A program made the translations under genes and the position numbers. Positions 8,997 through 16,879 of a DNA stretch of 53,185 nt are shown one piece after another. Every line of letters begins with the position of its first letter. Position 1 is the first letter of the stretch. The notes beneath the pieces were generated by a model. The model saw only the letters and a program-made list of their open reading frames with translations, searched no databases and was not told the DNA's origin. This DNA is from Nostoc sp. CHAB 5836. GTDB taxonomy: Bacteria > Cyanobacteriota > Cyanobacteriia > Cyanobacteriales > Nostocaceae. The stretch spans positions 1 to 53,185 of the forward strand of contig NZ_JAIVFV010000032.1 of NCBI RefSeq assembly GCF_020829445.1. The letters are read 5' to 3'.

Positions 8997-9031
8997 TAAT
9001 TTAAAATTATTTAACTAAAGCGATCGCCTTT

Positions 9032-9586
9032 TCAACCCAACAATTCGTCTACAACTACGCTAAAACCCAGTAATACTTTTTGAGTACTAACCACATCACC
9101 AGCTTTAAACCCCAAAACCTGATTATCAGTCATTACAAAAACTAACTGACTTTCAGGAAATACTAGCCAAATTTCCTCGCAACCAGACTGCAAATACTCC
9201 TGCGCTTTGAGAAATAAGTCTTCAGCTAAATCGGTGGGTGAAACTATCTCAGCAATCAACGGAAAACTCTGTGGTAAAGTGGGAACATTACCAAACTGAG
9301 CTACCAAATCCGGCGTCAGATAAGCCACATCAGGACGACGACCTTGTTTATATGTGCGACAAGGTACTTCAGTGTAAACTTTCCCACCTTGCTGATTGGA
9401 GTTAATGTAACTTCTCCAGGAAAAGTAGATGTTGCCTTGAATTTCGCTATGTTTTAATGTCATCCCTGTTTTTTCTACTAGTTGCTCATCTACCCACTCC
9501 ATCCCCTCTGGAGGATTTGCTATGAAGTCTTCTAATGAGAGGATTTCAGGGACGGATACAACATCTTTGTGTTTGGAAACTAACAT
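9032..9586 (-). CDS. Uma2 family endonuclease (DUF820)
   Basis: 184 residues, the usual family length. The PD-(D/E)XK-like core is visible: RRPDVAYLTPD (about 88-98), PLIAEIVSPTD (about 114-124), then the helix KAQEYLQSGCEEIWLVFPE. Family members are common in cyanobacteria in many copies; they are predicted restriction-endonuclease-like enzymes with no established substrate. It is isolated, with MITEs on both sides. Confidence 0.9.
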   Translation of the reverse strand: MLVSKHKDVVSVPEILSLEDFIANPPEGMEWVDEQLVEKTGMTLKHSEIQGNIYFSWRSYINSNQQGGKVYTEVPCRTYKQGRRPDVAYLTPDLVAQFGNVPTLPQSFPLIAEIVSPTDLAEDLFLKAQEYLQSGCEEIWLVFPESQLVFVMTDNQVLGFKAGDVVSTQKVLLGFSVVVDELLG

Positions 9587-9624
9587 TGTGAGCCTCCACT
9601 TTGGCTAGTTAAATATACAAAGTA

Positions 9625-9748
9625 TAAGTAGATCGACGCAATTAAAGTTAACTGGCTAAGGCTGTCATTTGTCATTTGTCATTAGTAAGGGTTTTAAGCT
9701 TATTTACGTTTCGTAACATACTTGAGTTTTTTCGCACCAACGTACTTA
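9625..9748. mobile_element. MITE, family A
   Basis: Inverted ends GTAGATCGACGCAATTAAAG and GCACCAACGTAC bound the element, with the internal heptamer array (TCATTTGTCATTTG) and TTTCGTAAC motif of the family. It has no ORF and lies between the Uma2 gene start and the dusB stop. Confidence 0.75.
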
Positions 9749-9764
9749 GAGTAATATTCATTTT

Positions 9765-10820
9765 TCAAAGCATTACCAAACTACTTTGCGTTTCTTCCTC
9801 TAATTCATAACCATTAGCTAATTTTTCAATTGCTTGGTCAATCATTGCCAAACCTTGATCTACCTTTTCAACTAAACTTAACTGTCCTCGGAGTTCGGCA
9901 GCACCAACGAAACCTTTAGCATACCAAGTCATGTGCTTACGTGCTTGACGCACACCGCGATCGCCTTTATATTCCCACAAGGCTTGTAAATGATCTCTTG
10001 CACATTCCAAGCGCCCAATTGGGGTTGGTGGCGGTAATATCTCACCAGTTTTGAGGAAGTGATCAATTTCTCCCACCAAAAACGGATAACCCAAAGTCCC
10101 ACGGGAACACATTACACCATCAGCCCCAGTTTGCTCTAAACATTTCACCGCCGCTTCCACGGAAAAAATATCTCCATTCCCAATCACTGGGATAGAAAGC
10201 ACTTCTTTCACACGGGTAATCCATTCCCAACGAGCATTGCCATTGTATCCTTGGGCACGAGTGCGCCCATGTACCGTAATCATTTTCGCCCCTGCATCTT
10301 CCATCCGCTTGGCAAAGTCGAGAATAGTAATTTCGTTGTCATTCCAGCCAATACGGGTTTTTACTGTCACAGGTACATCAACAGCTTTCACTACTTCTTG
10401 CACAATTGCCTCTGCCACTTCCGGTTGTCGCAACAGCGAAGAACCACCACCATTTTTAGTGATTTTATTTACCGGACAACCCATATTAATATCAACAGTA
10501 TCAGCACCTTCTGCAACTGCCTTGATTGCTGCTTCTGCCAGGAAATCTGGACGACAATCGAATAGTTGAACGCTAATTGGGCGTTCATTGGGGTCTACCT
10601 CCATGATTTTGGGTAACTGCTTGACATAATGCAACCCTGTAGCATTTACCATTTCGGTATACATCATCGAATCTGGCGCATAGCGACGCACAATCCGGCG
10701 AAACACCAGATCAGTTACTCCAGATAGAGGCGACTGGAGAACCCGACTTTTTACCTCAAATGAGCCAATTTTGAGGGGTTGGGAGAGTCTAGCTTGGAGA
10801 AGGGGAGAGAGCGAAATCAT
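9765..10820 (-). CDS. dusB: tRNA-dihydrouridine synthase
   Basis: FMN-dependent enzyme reducing uridine to dihydrouridine in tRNA. The frame is open from 10907, but the family N-terminus (MISLSPLLQ, then LKIGSFEVKSRVLQSPLSGVTD) points to the ATG at 10820, giving 351 residues. The signature NMGCPVNKITKNGGGSSLL includes the catalytic Cys at about 105, and the flavin-site HGRTRAQGYNG is present. Length and motifs fit the DusB/NifR3 group. The upstream extension would read into the 263-bp mobile repeat that abuts the promoter. Confidence 0.92.
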   Translation of the reverse strand: MISLSPLLQARLSQPLKIGSFEVKSRVLQSPLSGVTDLVFRRIVRRYAPDSMMYTEMVNATGLHYVKQLPKIMEVDPNERPISVQLFDCRPDFLAEAAIKAVAEGADTVDINMGCPVNKITKNGGGSSLLRQPEVAEAIVQEVVKAVDVPVTVKTRIGWNDNEITILDFAKRMEDAGAKMITVHGRTRAQGYNGNARWEWITRVKEVLSIPVIGNGDIFSVEAAVKCLEQTGADGVMCSRGTLGYPFLVGEIDHFLKTGEILPPPTPIGRLECARDHLQALWEYKGDRGVRQARKHMTWYAKGFVGAAELRGQLSLVEKVDQGLAMIDQAIEKLANGYELEEETQSSLVML

Positions 10821-10880
10821 ACAAAAAATTAAAATTTGTGACCTGGGAAAATAGCAAGTATATTTAGAGATACTGTTAAT

Positions 10881-11143
10881 TTTAGCTGAAACAGCAAGAA
10901 GCCCCACGTCTCACTTTTAGGAGCGTGGGATGAATTGCGAGTGAGTTGACGACAGTTTCCCGACCCATGCGACAGCGCGGTCGGGAAACATGGAGAAAAC
11001 GAACAAATCTAAGTTAAAATTAGCAAATAGGGGCGGCAGGGCATTCCGTCTCTCTAATAAAGCTCATCGCCTCCTAAGCAATAGCCGGATTGGGTGAGAA
11101 GCCTACACTGTACTGTACTCAGTCAGTGTAGAAGTATGTCACT
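10881..11143 (-). mobile_element. 263-bp IS200/IS605-like non-autonomous element, copy 1
   Basis: It carries a subterminal hairpin at each end (CCCCACGTCTC..GAGCGTGGG at the left; CCTACACTG..CAGTGTAG at the right), as in IS200/IS605-type elements, and an internal hairpin around TTTCCCGACC..GGTCGGGAAA. No ORF. One base differs from the copy at 31806-32068. Orientation is given by the GGGGCTTCTTGCTG end, which resembles right ends of this family. Confidence 0.75.
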
Positions 11144-11244
11144 TGATATATCTTGACTTATCTGACAATTCAAGTAATCTGGAAAACCTCTCTCTAAATC
11201 TCTCTCCTTTTAGGAGAGAGACTTTGAAGCAGAATTGGTATTAT

Positions 11245-11337
11245 AGACATCTAGTGAAATTAAATATGCGTTACCCAGAACCCTTGTTTTGACGTAGCAC
11301 TGCTACGTCAAAACAATTCTTTTCCACTCCTATGTCT
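11245..11337. mobile_element. MITE, family B
   Basis: The left end AGACATCTAGTGAAATTAAA is followed by ATATGCGTTACCCAGAACCC, then the perfect inverted repeat TTTTGACGTAGCA..TGCTACGTCAAAA, ending in ATGTCT. Other copies are at 24084, 34250, 38613 and 50431. Confidence 0.75.
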
Positions 11338-11398
11338 TACGAATTACGTGAGGGTAGTGGTAGCGACGCAGGAGCGTCATTACGAATTCCGAATTATT

Positions 11399-11854
11399 TT
11401 AACAAGGCATCAAAGCATTGAATCTGCCCAATACTGCCATGTCTTCTGCATCTAACTCCGTCGGAATACCACTGCGAATTAGTTCCGAAAAGTCTTCATT
11501 GGGAACCATAACGGTCAAAGTGTACAAGCGAGTAGAACCAGTATTTTTAATCAAATGAGTACCAGTAGGAGGCACTAATAAACTATCTCCAGCTTTGATT
11601 ATGGCACTCTTGCCGTCACACATAGCGATCGCTTCCCCTTTGAGGACAAAAAACATTTCCACGGCCCACTGATGGCGATTTGGCGGTGTTTGTCCACCAA
11701 CATCAAAAATTTCTATGCAGCAAGTCAAAGAAGTATTCGCATTTGTCGAATCGAAGATAATTGCTAATCGATTAGAGTCGTTGGGACTGATGCGATATAC
11801 TTGGTAATCTTTGGGAGATTTGATCACCGGAATTACACAACGAGTAGCGTACAT
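11399..11854 (-). CDS. Cupin-domain protein
   Basis: 151 residues with one cupin beta-barrel. Likely metal ligands are His in PPNRHQW, Glu in AVEMFFVLKG and His in PTGTHLIKN, and the GDSLLVPP motif is typical. It could be a small dioxygenase, isomerase or sensor. It lies on the same strand as the cysteine hydrolase at 13908-14696, from which the IscB element and repeats now separate it, so the two may once have been neighbours in an operon. Substrate unknown. Confidence 0.85.
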   Translation of the reverse strand: MYATRCVIPVIKSPKDYQVYRISPNDSNRLAIIFDSTNANTSLTCCIEIFDVGGQTPPNRHQWAVEMFFVLKGEAIAMCDGKSAIIKAGDSLLVPPTGTHLIKNTGSTRLYTLTVMVPNEDFSELIRSGIPTELDAEDMAVLGRFNALMPC

Positions 11855-11945
11855 TTATTTATCCCCTCTGAAGTTATCGATGGGTACGAAAATTCCTAAA
11901 ATCCAAGTCCTGAATATTGAGTTGTTAGTTGTATCTCTAAATCAC

Positions 11946-12068
11946 AAGTAGGTCGGCGCAATTAAAGTTAACTGGTGATGGTCGTCATTTGTCATTCGTC
12001 ATTGGTAAGGGTTTTTGGCGTGTTTGCTTTTAGTAATATAGTTTGGTTTATTCCCGCCTACCTACTTA
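11946..12068. mobile_element. MITE, family A
   Basis: Ends AAGTAGGTCGGCGCAATTAA and GCCTACCTACTT are inverted, with the internal TCATTTGTCATTCGTC array and a GTAATATAG motif. Confidence 0.75.
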
Positions 12069-12339
12069 GAATTTTAGATTTTAAATTTTGGATTTGGGAT
12101 TGAATAATTCCAAAGCTTCGACTAAGCGCTCACACCAAAGTCCAAAATTTAAGAAGGTCTGAGAGCAAGTGAGTTTAAACACGAGAACAAATCTAAAATC
12201 TAAAATTCTTAATCAAAGAAAGAGGATTCATGCATAGGGTCAATCTAAAATCCAAAATCCTTCGACTGAGCGACTCGTGCCGAGCGGAGTCGAGGTAAGC
12301 CGAAGTCCAAAATTGAGTCATTCCTCACCAGACACCTCT
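12069..12339. other. Gene-free low-complexity spacer
   Basis: Short A/T-rich repeats of the AAAATCTAAAATC type and a REP-like inverted segment near 12261-12300 (CTTCGACTGAGCG, then GAGTCGAGG). No coding signal was seen. Confidence 0.6.
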
Positions 12340-13925
12340 CGCCGTGGAAGCCCCTGCTTTCAAGCATGGGGGCAAGGCGTAGGCGAATTTATTCGCCGTC
12401 AAGTTGGCTTCAAAAAGCATAACTATATCCATCCTTTTTATGAGTTGCTGAACAATACTTGTGGCTGATACCAGCAATTCTTCCCGCCTTAGTAGCGATA
12501 TCGAAACTACCCGTAGCCCGACATAAAACACGTCCAATATATTCGCCAACTTTCTTTCCCTTGGTAACAACCGCTTTGATGATGTCTCCGGTTTGAAAAC
12601 CAAAATGGATTTGTTTATTTGTGCGGTGACGACAAGGAATTCCAAATTTATCAGTACCGCACATTTGGCGAGTACCGTGACCATTAGCTGTAATTAACAA
12701 TGGTTTAATACCTTTAATAATCAATTTGGGGGTTGACTTGCCGATAGTAGCAGCATCAGCCCAGTGACTTTTTGGTATCTTTTGTTGGCTACGATTAAAC
12801 TTAGTCAAGCCTCCTGAACCTGTTTCTACTGGCAAGCCAGTTGCTTTTAAAGCGAATAGTAATGCAAAACTAGTTGCATTAACTGCGGCTGCATCAGTCA
12901 GAGGTCTTTTGGCTTGCTTCAAGATTATTTCTAATTTAGTTGGGTCTTTTTTGAGAAATTCTTTGATGTCTTTAGTGCCTTTCTTAATATTACATTTCTC
13001 GCAACTTAGAGTGATATTTGTAATTGAATTTGAGCCTCCTTTTGCTCTGGGATGAATATGTTCAACTTGAAAGGTAATGTCTTTTATGCCACAGTAAGCG
13101 CATTGTCTACCCCATTTTTCAAGTAAATATTCTCTGGTTTCGTAGCCAGCTAAAGTTCCCTGTTGGTACTCTTCTCCTTGAATATCTGGCTTAAGCATTA
13201 GCTGCATATCAAAGCGAACTAATTCCTGGCTAATGGCTTTGATTGGTGCAAGTTTACGTAATCTTTCAACCCAAGTTTTGATATTTTCAACACGACTTTG
13301 TAAGCTTGGTGCTAACCATCCATCTCGATGTGGGCGGTTTTTGAATCTTGGTTTCCTGTAACGAGTAATTCTTGCCCGTCTACTACGTCTTAATTGTCGC
13401 CTAGAAGTTAAAGCATCTCTGATGGCAAAGCCTCTATGTTTTAATTCTGCTGCAAAGACGACCTCTCCAGTTGAATCGTTAACTAATGCAATTCCAGTTG
13501 TTTTTGCGCCAGGGTCAATCTTTAGTCTGAGTGGTGATATAGGTGATTCAGGCTTTGATTCTTTGAGAATAATGGTGAACGGAAAGCGTCTAAATATTGC
13601 TGCTTTTTTGTTTCTTAATAGAAGTCTTGCTTGTGCTGAATGAATTGGGTTTAATGGTCTTTTTTCGGTGTCTAAAACAAATACTTTGCACATAAAGTGC
13701 CTCCTTTCGGGTAATGTTAGCTTTGACAATGTTAGAGGTCGGTACTTTCACGCGCGACACTGGTTTAACCCTTTAAGCCTGTTTAATCGTTCGGTTCTAG
13801 AGCAAGGAACTAGCTTCGCATCCCTTGGTAGGTCTTGAACTCTTGCCTCTAACGTAGCCACTTAAGGCTTAGTCTGGTCAGATGTGGGCTTTTTCAAGCC
13901 CCCGCCTTTAGGCGTGGGGTTTCTG
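12340..13925 (-). mobile_element. IscB element of the IS200/IS605 superfamily
   Basis: The element is bounded by end hairpins: GCCCCCGCC..GGCGTGGGG at 13898-13919 (left end in the element's own direction) and AGCCCCTGC..GCATGGGGGC at about 12345-12373 (right end). It contains an omega-RNA region and an intact iscB but no tnpA, so movement would need a transposase in trans. Exact ends are inferred from the hairpins. The left end overwrites the last codons of the hydrolase gene. Confidence 0.75.
12410..13693 (-). CDS. iscB: IscB RNA-guided nuclease (Cas9 ancestor)
   Basis: 427 residues, a typical IscB length. Domains in order: PLMP-like N-terminus (1-50); RuvC-I with Asp in LKIDPGAKTTG (about 60); Arg-rich bridge helix (RRQLRRSRRARITRYRKPR); RuvC-II with Glu in AISQELVRFD; HNH domain with zinc Cys pairs CAYC and CEKC and the HNH residues in VEHIHPRAKGG and NITLSCEKCN; RuvC-III HWADAATIG; and a C-terminal basic domain. 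All visible catalytic residues are intact. The frame is open to 13729, but AGGAGG lies 7 bases before the ATG at 13693 and fixes the start. Family knowledge: IscB cleaves DNA using an omega RNA encoded just upstream. Confidence 0.93.
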   Translation of the reverse strand: MCKVFVLDTEKRPLNPIHSAQARLLLRNKKAAIFRRFPFTIILKESKPESPISPLRLKIDPGAKTTGIALVNDSTGEVVFAAELKHRGFAIRDALTSRRQLRRSRRARITRYRKPRFKNRPHRDGWLAPSLQSRVENIKTWVERLRKLAPIKAISQELVRFDMQLMLKPDIQGEEYQQGTLAGYETREYLLEKWGRQCAYCGIKDITFQVEHIHPRAKGGSNSITNITLSCEKCNIKKGTKDIKEFLKKDPTKLEIILKQAKRPLTDAAAVNATSFALLFALKATGLPVETGSGGLTKFNRSQQKIPKSHWADAATIGKSTPKLIIKGIKPLLITANGHGTRQMCGTDKFGIPCRHRTNKQIHFGFQTGDIIKAVVTKGKKVGEYIGRVLCRATGSFDIATKAGRIAGISHKYCSATHKKDGYSYAF

Positions 13926-13930
13926 ACTGT
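13694..13930 (-). ncRNA. Presumptive omega RNA of IscB
   Basis: The 230 bases between the element's left end and iscB have no ORF. They show several stems: GCCCCCGCC..GGCGTGGGG, AGCCCACATCTGACC..., and TTAGAGGCAAG..CTCTAAC-type pairing on the minus strand. In IscB loci this is where the omega RNA is encoded, with its guide at the 5' end taken from flanking DNA. Here the guide would come from about 13926-13945, the 3' end of the hydrolase gene. Ends are approximate. Confidence 0.7.
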
Positions 13931-14696
13931 TTTGCAGCGCTGTTAAAATCCCTTGCGATTCGGTGACAAAACCAAAGCATTGTTTGACGTTATACAATGT
14001 CGCCATCCAACAATATTCAGGAGAAGTGGTAGCGGTACAGTCTTTAACTAACACGCAGTCATATCCTAAGAAGTTGGCATCACATAACGTGGTTAGCACA
14101 CATTGATCAGCATTCACACCAGCAAAAAACAATGTTGTCCTTCCCAAATTCCGCAAGATACTATCTAATGGCGTATCCCAAAATCCACTCATGCGGTATT
14201 TGTCCACACGAATATCTTCGGGAAGTTGTTCTAGTTCGTCTACTACTGCTGCGGCCCAACTACCTGCCATCAGTACTCTAGCACCATTGCTTGGCAGTGG
14301 ATCGCCCAATCCCACGCCTTCTCCTGTGGGATTATAGACGTGACGCGAACTAGCACTAATATTGAGCAAGTCGGGACGATTTCCCCAATTTACCCAAATT
14401 ACCGGAACACCAACTTCACGCAGTTCGATAAGTAAGTTGTTCAAAGGTTCAATCGGCTGACGCGCCGGAGTTACGTCCACGCCGATATGCGCCAACCAAC
14501 CATCAGGATGACAGAAGTCGTTTTGCATATCAATGACGAGGATAGCAGTTTTTGCCAAGTCTAGGCGCAGGATTTTAGTTTCTGTTGATAAAATAACGGG
14601 TTGTGGGATCTTTTGAGGACGAGTAATATCTGCGATCGCATCATTCACTGTCCACGCATTTGGTGCAACTCCCAATGTCCGTAATGGTAAATTCAT
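13908..14696 (-). CDS. Cysteine hydrolase of the isochorismatase family
   Basis: 262 residues. The catalytic triad is visible: Asp in VIDMQNDF (about 57), Lys in VDKYRMSGF and Cys in NADQCVLTT. The family cleaves small amides, including ureidoacrylate and biuret. The last four residues (KPHA) and the stop are encoded by the left hairpin of the IscB element, so the natural C-terminus was replaced, though past the catalytic core. It is divergent from the amidohydrolase at 14778 across an 81-bp shared promoter region, which suggests one degradation pathway. Substrate unknown. Confidence 0.9.
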   Translation of the reverse strand: MNLPLRTLGVAPNAWTVNDAIADITRPQKIPQPVILSTETKILRLDLAKTAILVIDMQNDFCHPDGWLAHIGVDVTPARQPIEPLNNLLIELREVGVPVIWVNWGNRPDLLNISASSRHVYNPTGEGVGLGDPLPSNGARVLMAGSWAAAVVDELEQLPEDIRVDKYRMSGFWDTPLDSILRNLGRTTLFFAGVNADQCVLTTLCDANFLGYDCVLVKDCTATTSPEYCWMATLYNVKQCFGFVTESQGILTALQNSQKPHA

Positions 14697-14777
14697 AAAA
14701 TTGCAATACCCAACACCATTCTCTATTTTGTAACTTGAAATTCAGTTGAAAATACAATTACTTAATCAAGGTTAAAT
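14697..14777. promoter_or_regulatory. Divergent promoter region
   Basis: This 81-bp A/T-rich spacer must hold both start regions of the hydrolase and the amidohydrolase. AAGG lies 7 bases before the ATG at 14778. No clear -10/-35 pair could be assigned. Confidence 0.4.
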
Positions 14778-16199
14778 ATGGTCAATTTTACGATTGAGAA
14801 TGTTTTGATTGCCGCCAGTGATGATTATGCAACGGTAGATGTACAGATTGTAGATGGTAGAATTGCAGCCATTTCCCCTAATTTACAAGTAATCGGCACT
14901 GCCATAGATGGTAAAAATAAACTGTTGCTACCAGGCTTTTTCAATGCTCACACCCACTCATCAGAGATGTGGCAACGGGGGATCATGTCAGTTTTCCCTT
15001 TAGAATTATGGTTAGCAGAACTGTATGATTTTGCCCCTCTCGATCCGGAACAGATTTATCTGGGGGCCTTGGGTACTGCGGTGGAAACCCTACTTTCGGG
15101 CGGGACGAGTGTGGTAGATCATCTGGTGTTAATTCCCGGACTTGAGTTAGAAACCATCGCCATTGCAGTTCGCGCTTACACAGAAGTGGGAATTCGCGCC
15201 TTTATCGCCCCTCTAATTCAAGATGAATCCCTGACCGCAGGTATACCATCTGGGGAATCAGCCCAAAGTCATGAGCCTTATTTTCGCTCAACTGCGGCAA
15301 CATTGGAAATTATTGAAGAGGCGGTACGACAATTTCATCGCCCGGACGAGGGTGTGAGTATTTTAGTTGCACCAACAGGGATACAATTATGTACGGATGC
15401 TTTATTTGAGGGATGTATCGAGTTAAGCGATCGCTATAATCTTTGTCGTCACTCTCATTTACTCGAAACTAAAGCACAGGAAAAACTTGCCCAAGAAAAG
15501 TACGGTTGTACTGCTGTTACACATCTTAAAAGAATCGGGTTTTTGAGCGATGTCTACAACGGGCTACGCCAACGCACAACACTTGCTCATTGCGTCTGGT
15601 TAAATGATGCTGATATCGCCATCCTTGCCGAAACTCAATCTACAGTTGTTCATAACCCCTTAAGTAATCTGCGTTTAGGCAGTGGCATAGCCCCGATTTT
15701 AAAATATCGCCAAGCTGGAATAAATGTCACTTTTGGTTGTGATGGTGCTTCGAGTAACGACTCTCAAGATTTGTTAGAAGCGATCAAAATTGGTTCAATC
15801 TTACACAACGTTACAGACTCAGATTATCAGCATTGGATTACACCCCGGCAAGCAGTGGAAATGGCATCATTGGGAGGTGCAAAAGGATTGAATATTGCAG
15901 ACAAATTGGGTTCTTTAACTGTTGGCAAACAAGCTGACTTGGTACTTTATGACCTCACCAATTTATCATTATTACCCCGTACAGATCCCATTGGCTTATT
16001 AGTCTTAGGTCGTCCTACTAATGTTGTTGATAGTGCTTGGGTGAATGGCAAGCAAATTGTTGCCGATGGTAAAGTGACAACAATTAACGTTGATCAATTG
16101 CGACAAGAATTATTTAATCGCAGTCAATGGGAAACTAAGCGTAAGTCTGAAACCGTCGCACAAATGGAAGCACATTATCGTACGGTTATGGAGTTATGA
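14778..16199 (+). CDS. Metal-dependent amidohydrolase (TrzA/AtzA type)
   Basis: 473 residues. The amidohydrolase metal site is complete: HTH in NAHTHSSEMWQRG (about 57-59), His in CRHSHLLET, His in TLAHCVWLND and Asp in FGCDGASSND. The group includes chlorohydrolases, guanine and S-adenosylhomocysteine deaminases, so the substrate is probably an aminated heterocycle, but I cannot name it. The divergent cysteine hydrolase and the cupin may act in the same pathway. Confidence 0.88.
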   Translation: MVNFTIENVLIAASDDYATVDVQIVDGRIAAISPNLQVIGTAIDGKNKLLLPGFFNAHTHSSEMWQRGIMSVFPLELWLAELYDFAPLDPEQIYLGALGTAVETLLSGGTSVVDHLVLIPGLELETIAIAVRAYTEVGIRAFIAPLIQDESLTAGIPSGESAQSHEPYFRSTAATLEIIEEAVRQFHRPDEGVSILVAPTGIQLCTDALFEGCIELSDRYNLCRHSHLLETKAQEKLAQEKYGCTAVTHLKRIGFLSDVYNGLRQRTTLAHCVWLNDADIAILAETQSTVVHNPLSNLRLGSGIAPILKYRQAGINVTFGCDGASSNDSQDLLEAIKIGSILHNVTDSDYQHWITPRQAVEMASLGGAKGLNIADKLGSLTVGKQADLVLYDLTNLSLLPRTDPIGLLVLGRPTNVVDSAWVNGKQIVADGKVTTINVDQLRQELFNRSQWETKRKSETVAQMEAHYRTVMEL

Positions 16200-16202
16200 C
16201 TC

Positions 16203-16224
16203 TCCCCGCGATAAATCGACGGGG
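16203..16224 (+). terminator. Hairpin after the amidohydrolase gene
   Basis: CCCCGCGAT and ATCGACGGGG pair with a two-base loop 5 bases past the stop codon. The following GGGGATTCTTGCTT resembles an IS200/IS605 right end, so it may be an element remnant used as terminator. Confidence 0.5.
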
Positions 16225-16246
16225 ATTCTTGCTTCAACGAAACCAC

Positions 16247-16377
16247 TTAAGTGGAGCGACGCAAATAAAGCTAACTGGCTAAAGCTGTCATTTGTCATTT
16301 GTCCTTCGTCATTTATAAGGGTTAAACGTGTATTTACGTTTCGTAATATAGCTTGGTTTATTTTTGCCGACTTACTC
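16247..16377. mobile_element. MITE, family A
   Basis: Ends TTAAGTGGAGCGACGCAAAT and TTGCCGACTTACT are inverted, with the inner TCATTTGTCATTTGTCC array and TTTACGTTTCGTAATATAG motif. Confidence 0.75.
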
Positions 16378-16391
16378 AACAAGGTTATAGT

Positions 16392-16616
16392 CCAATACGC
16401 TTGGGTTAAGGATAATTGTAGGTTGGGTTGAAGGTCGTGAAACCCAACAAACCCCAATACAGTTCAGTTAAGCATTTCTTTCTTCTCTTTGCGTCCTTCT
16501 CTTACGAGACGCTGCGCGAAGGCGTCCTTCTGCCAAGGGGAGACGCACTCGCGTTTGCGGTTCGTTAAAAAAACTGACTTTTACTCAGAGTTTTAGCCTT
16601 AACCCAAGCGTATTGG
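16392..16616. mobile_element. 225-bp MITE with perfect 20-bp inverted ends, family F
   Basis: CCAATACGCTTGGGTTAAGG at 16392-16411 is repeated exactly inverted at 16597-16616. The inside carries a GTAGGTTGGGTT palindrome half and the common GGAGACGCACTCGCGTTTGCG repeat. No ORF. A related decayed copy is at about 49361-49475. The rest of the spacer to 16879 shows no gene. Confidence 0.8.
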
Positions 16617-16879
16617 TTTATGTCTAGAATGAAATAGCCCTGCCTTCACAGCCAGGATTAATTTATCAAGTTTTGGGGACTTTTTTCGTGACATTTTCTA
16701 ACAAACTTAGACGGCTAACTGTTAATAACCAACAGCTAATCATCATCAAAAATTAGCAATTAGATATTAACAATTAGCCGTCAACCCCCTTGGGGAGTAT
16801 TTAAAATTAAAAACTCAAAACTTAATGTTGAATTGGAGTGTCGAAGCCTGTCAGAAGAACTTCCCCAGGATCGTAACTC

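Larger units (their letters stand above)
8289..9031. other. Gene-free repeat field
   Basis: No supportable gene. From left to right it contains a short repeat with GTCCGCC/GGCGGAC-like pairing near 8385-8412, the MITE at 8527-8691, a decayed copy at about 8725-8851 and a decayed MITE at about 8896-8996. The promoter of the CHAT/STAND gene must lie in the first 200 bases, but no clear boxes were seen. Confidence 0.7.

Noticed and set aside
10237-10569. Plus-strand frames inside dusB
   Set aside because: They are antisense shadows of a well-identified gene.
12325-12684. Second minus-strand frame overlapping the iscB 3' end
   Set aside because: It is a shadow of iscB, which has intact domains in the other frame.
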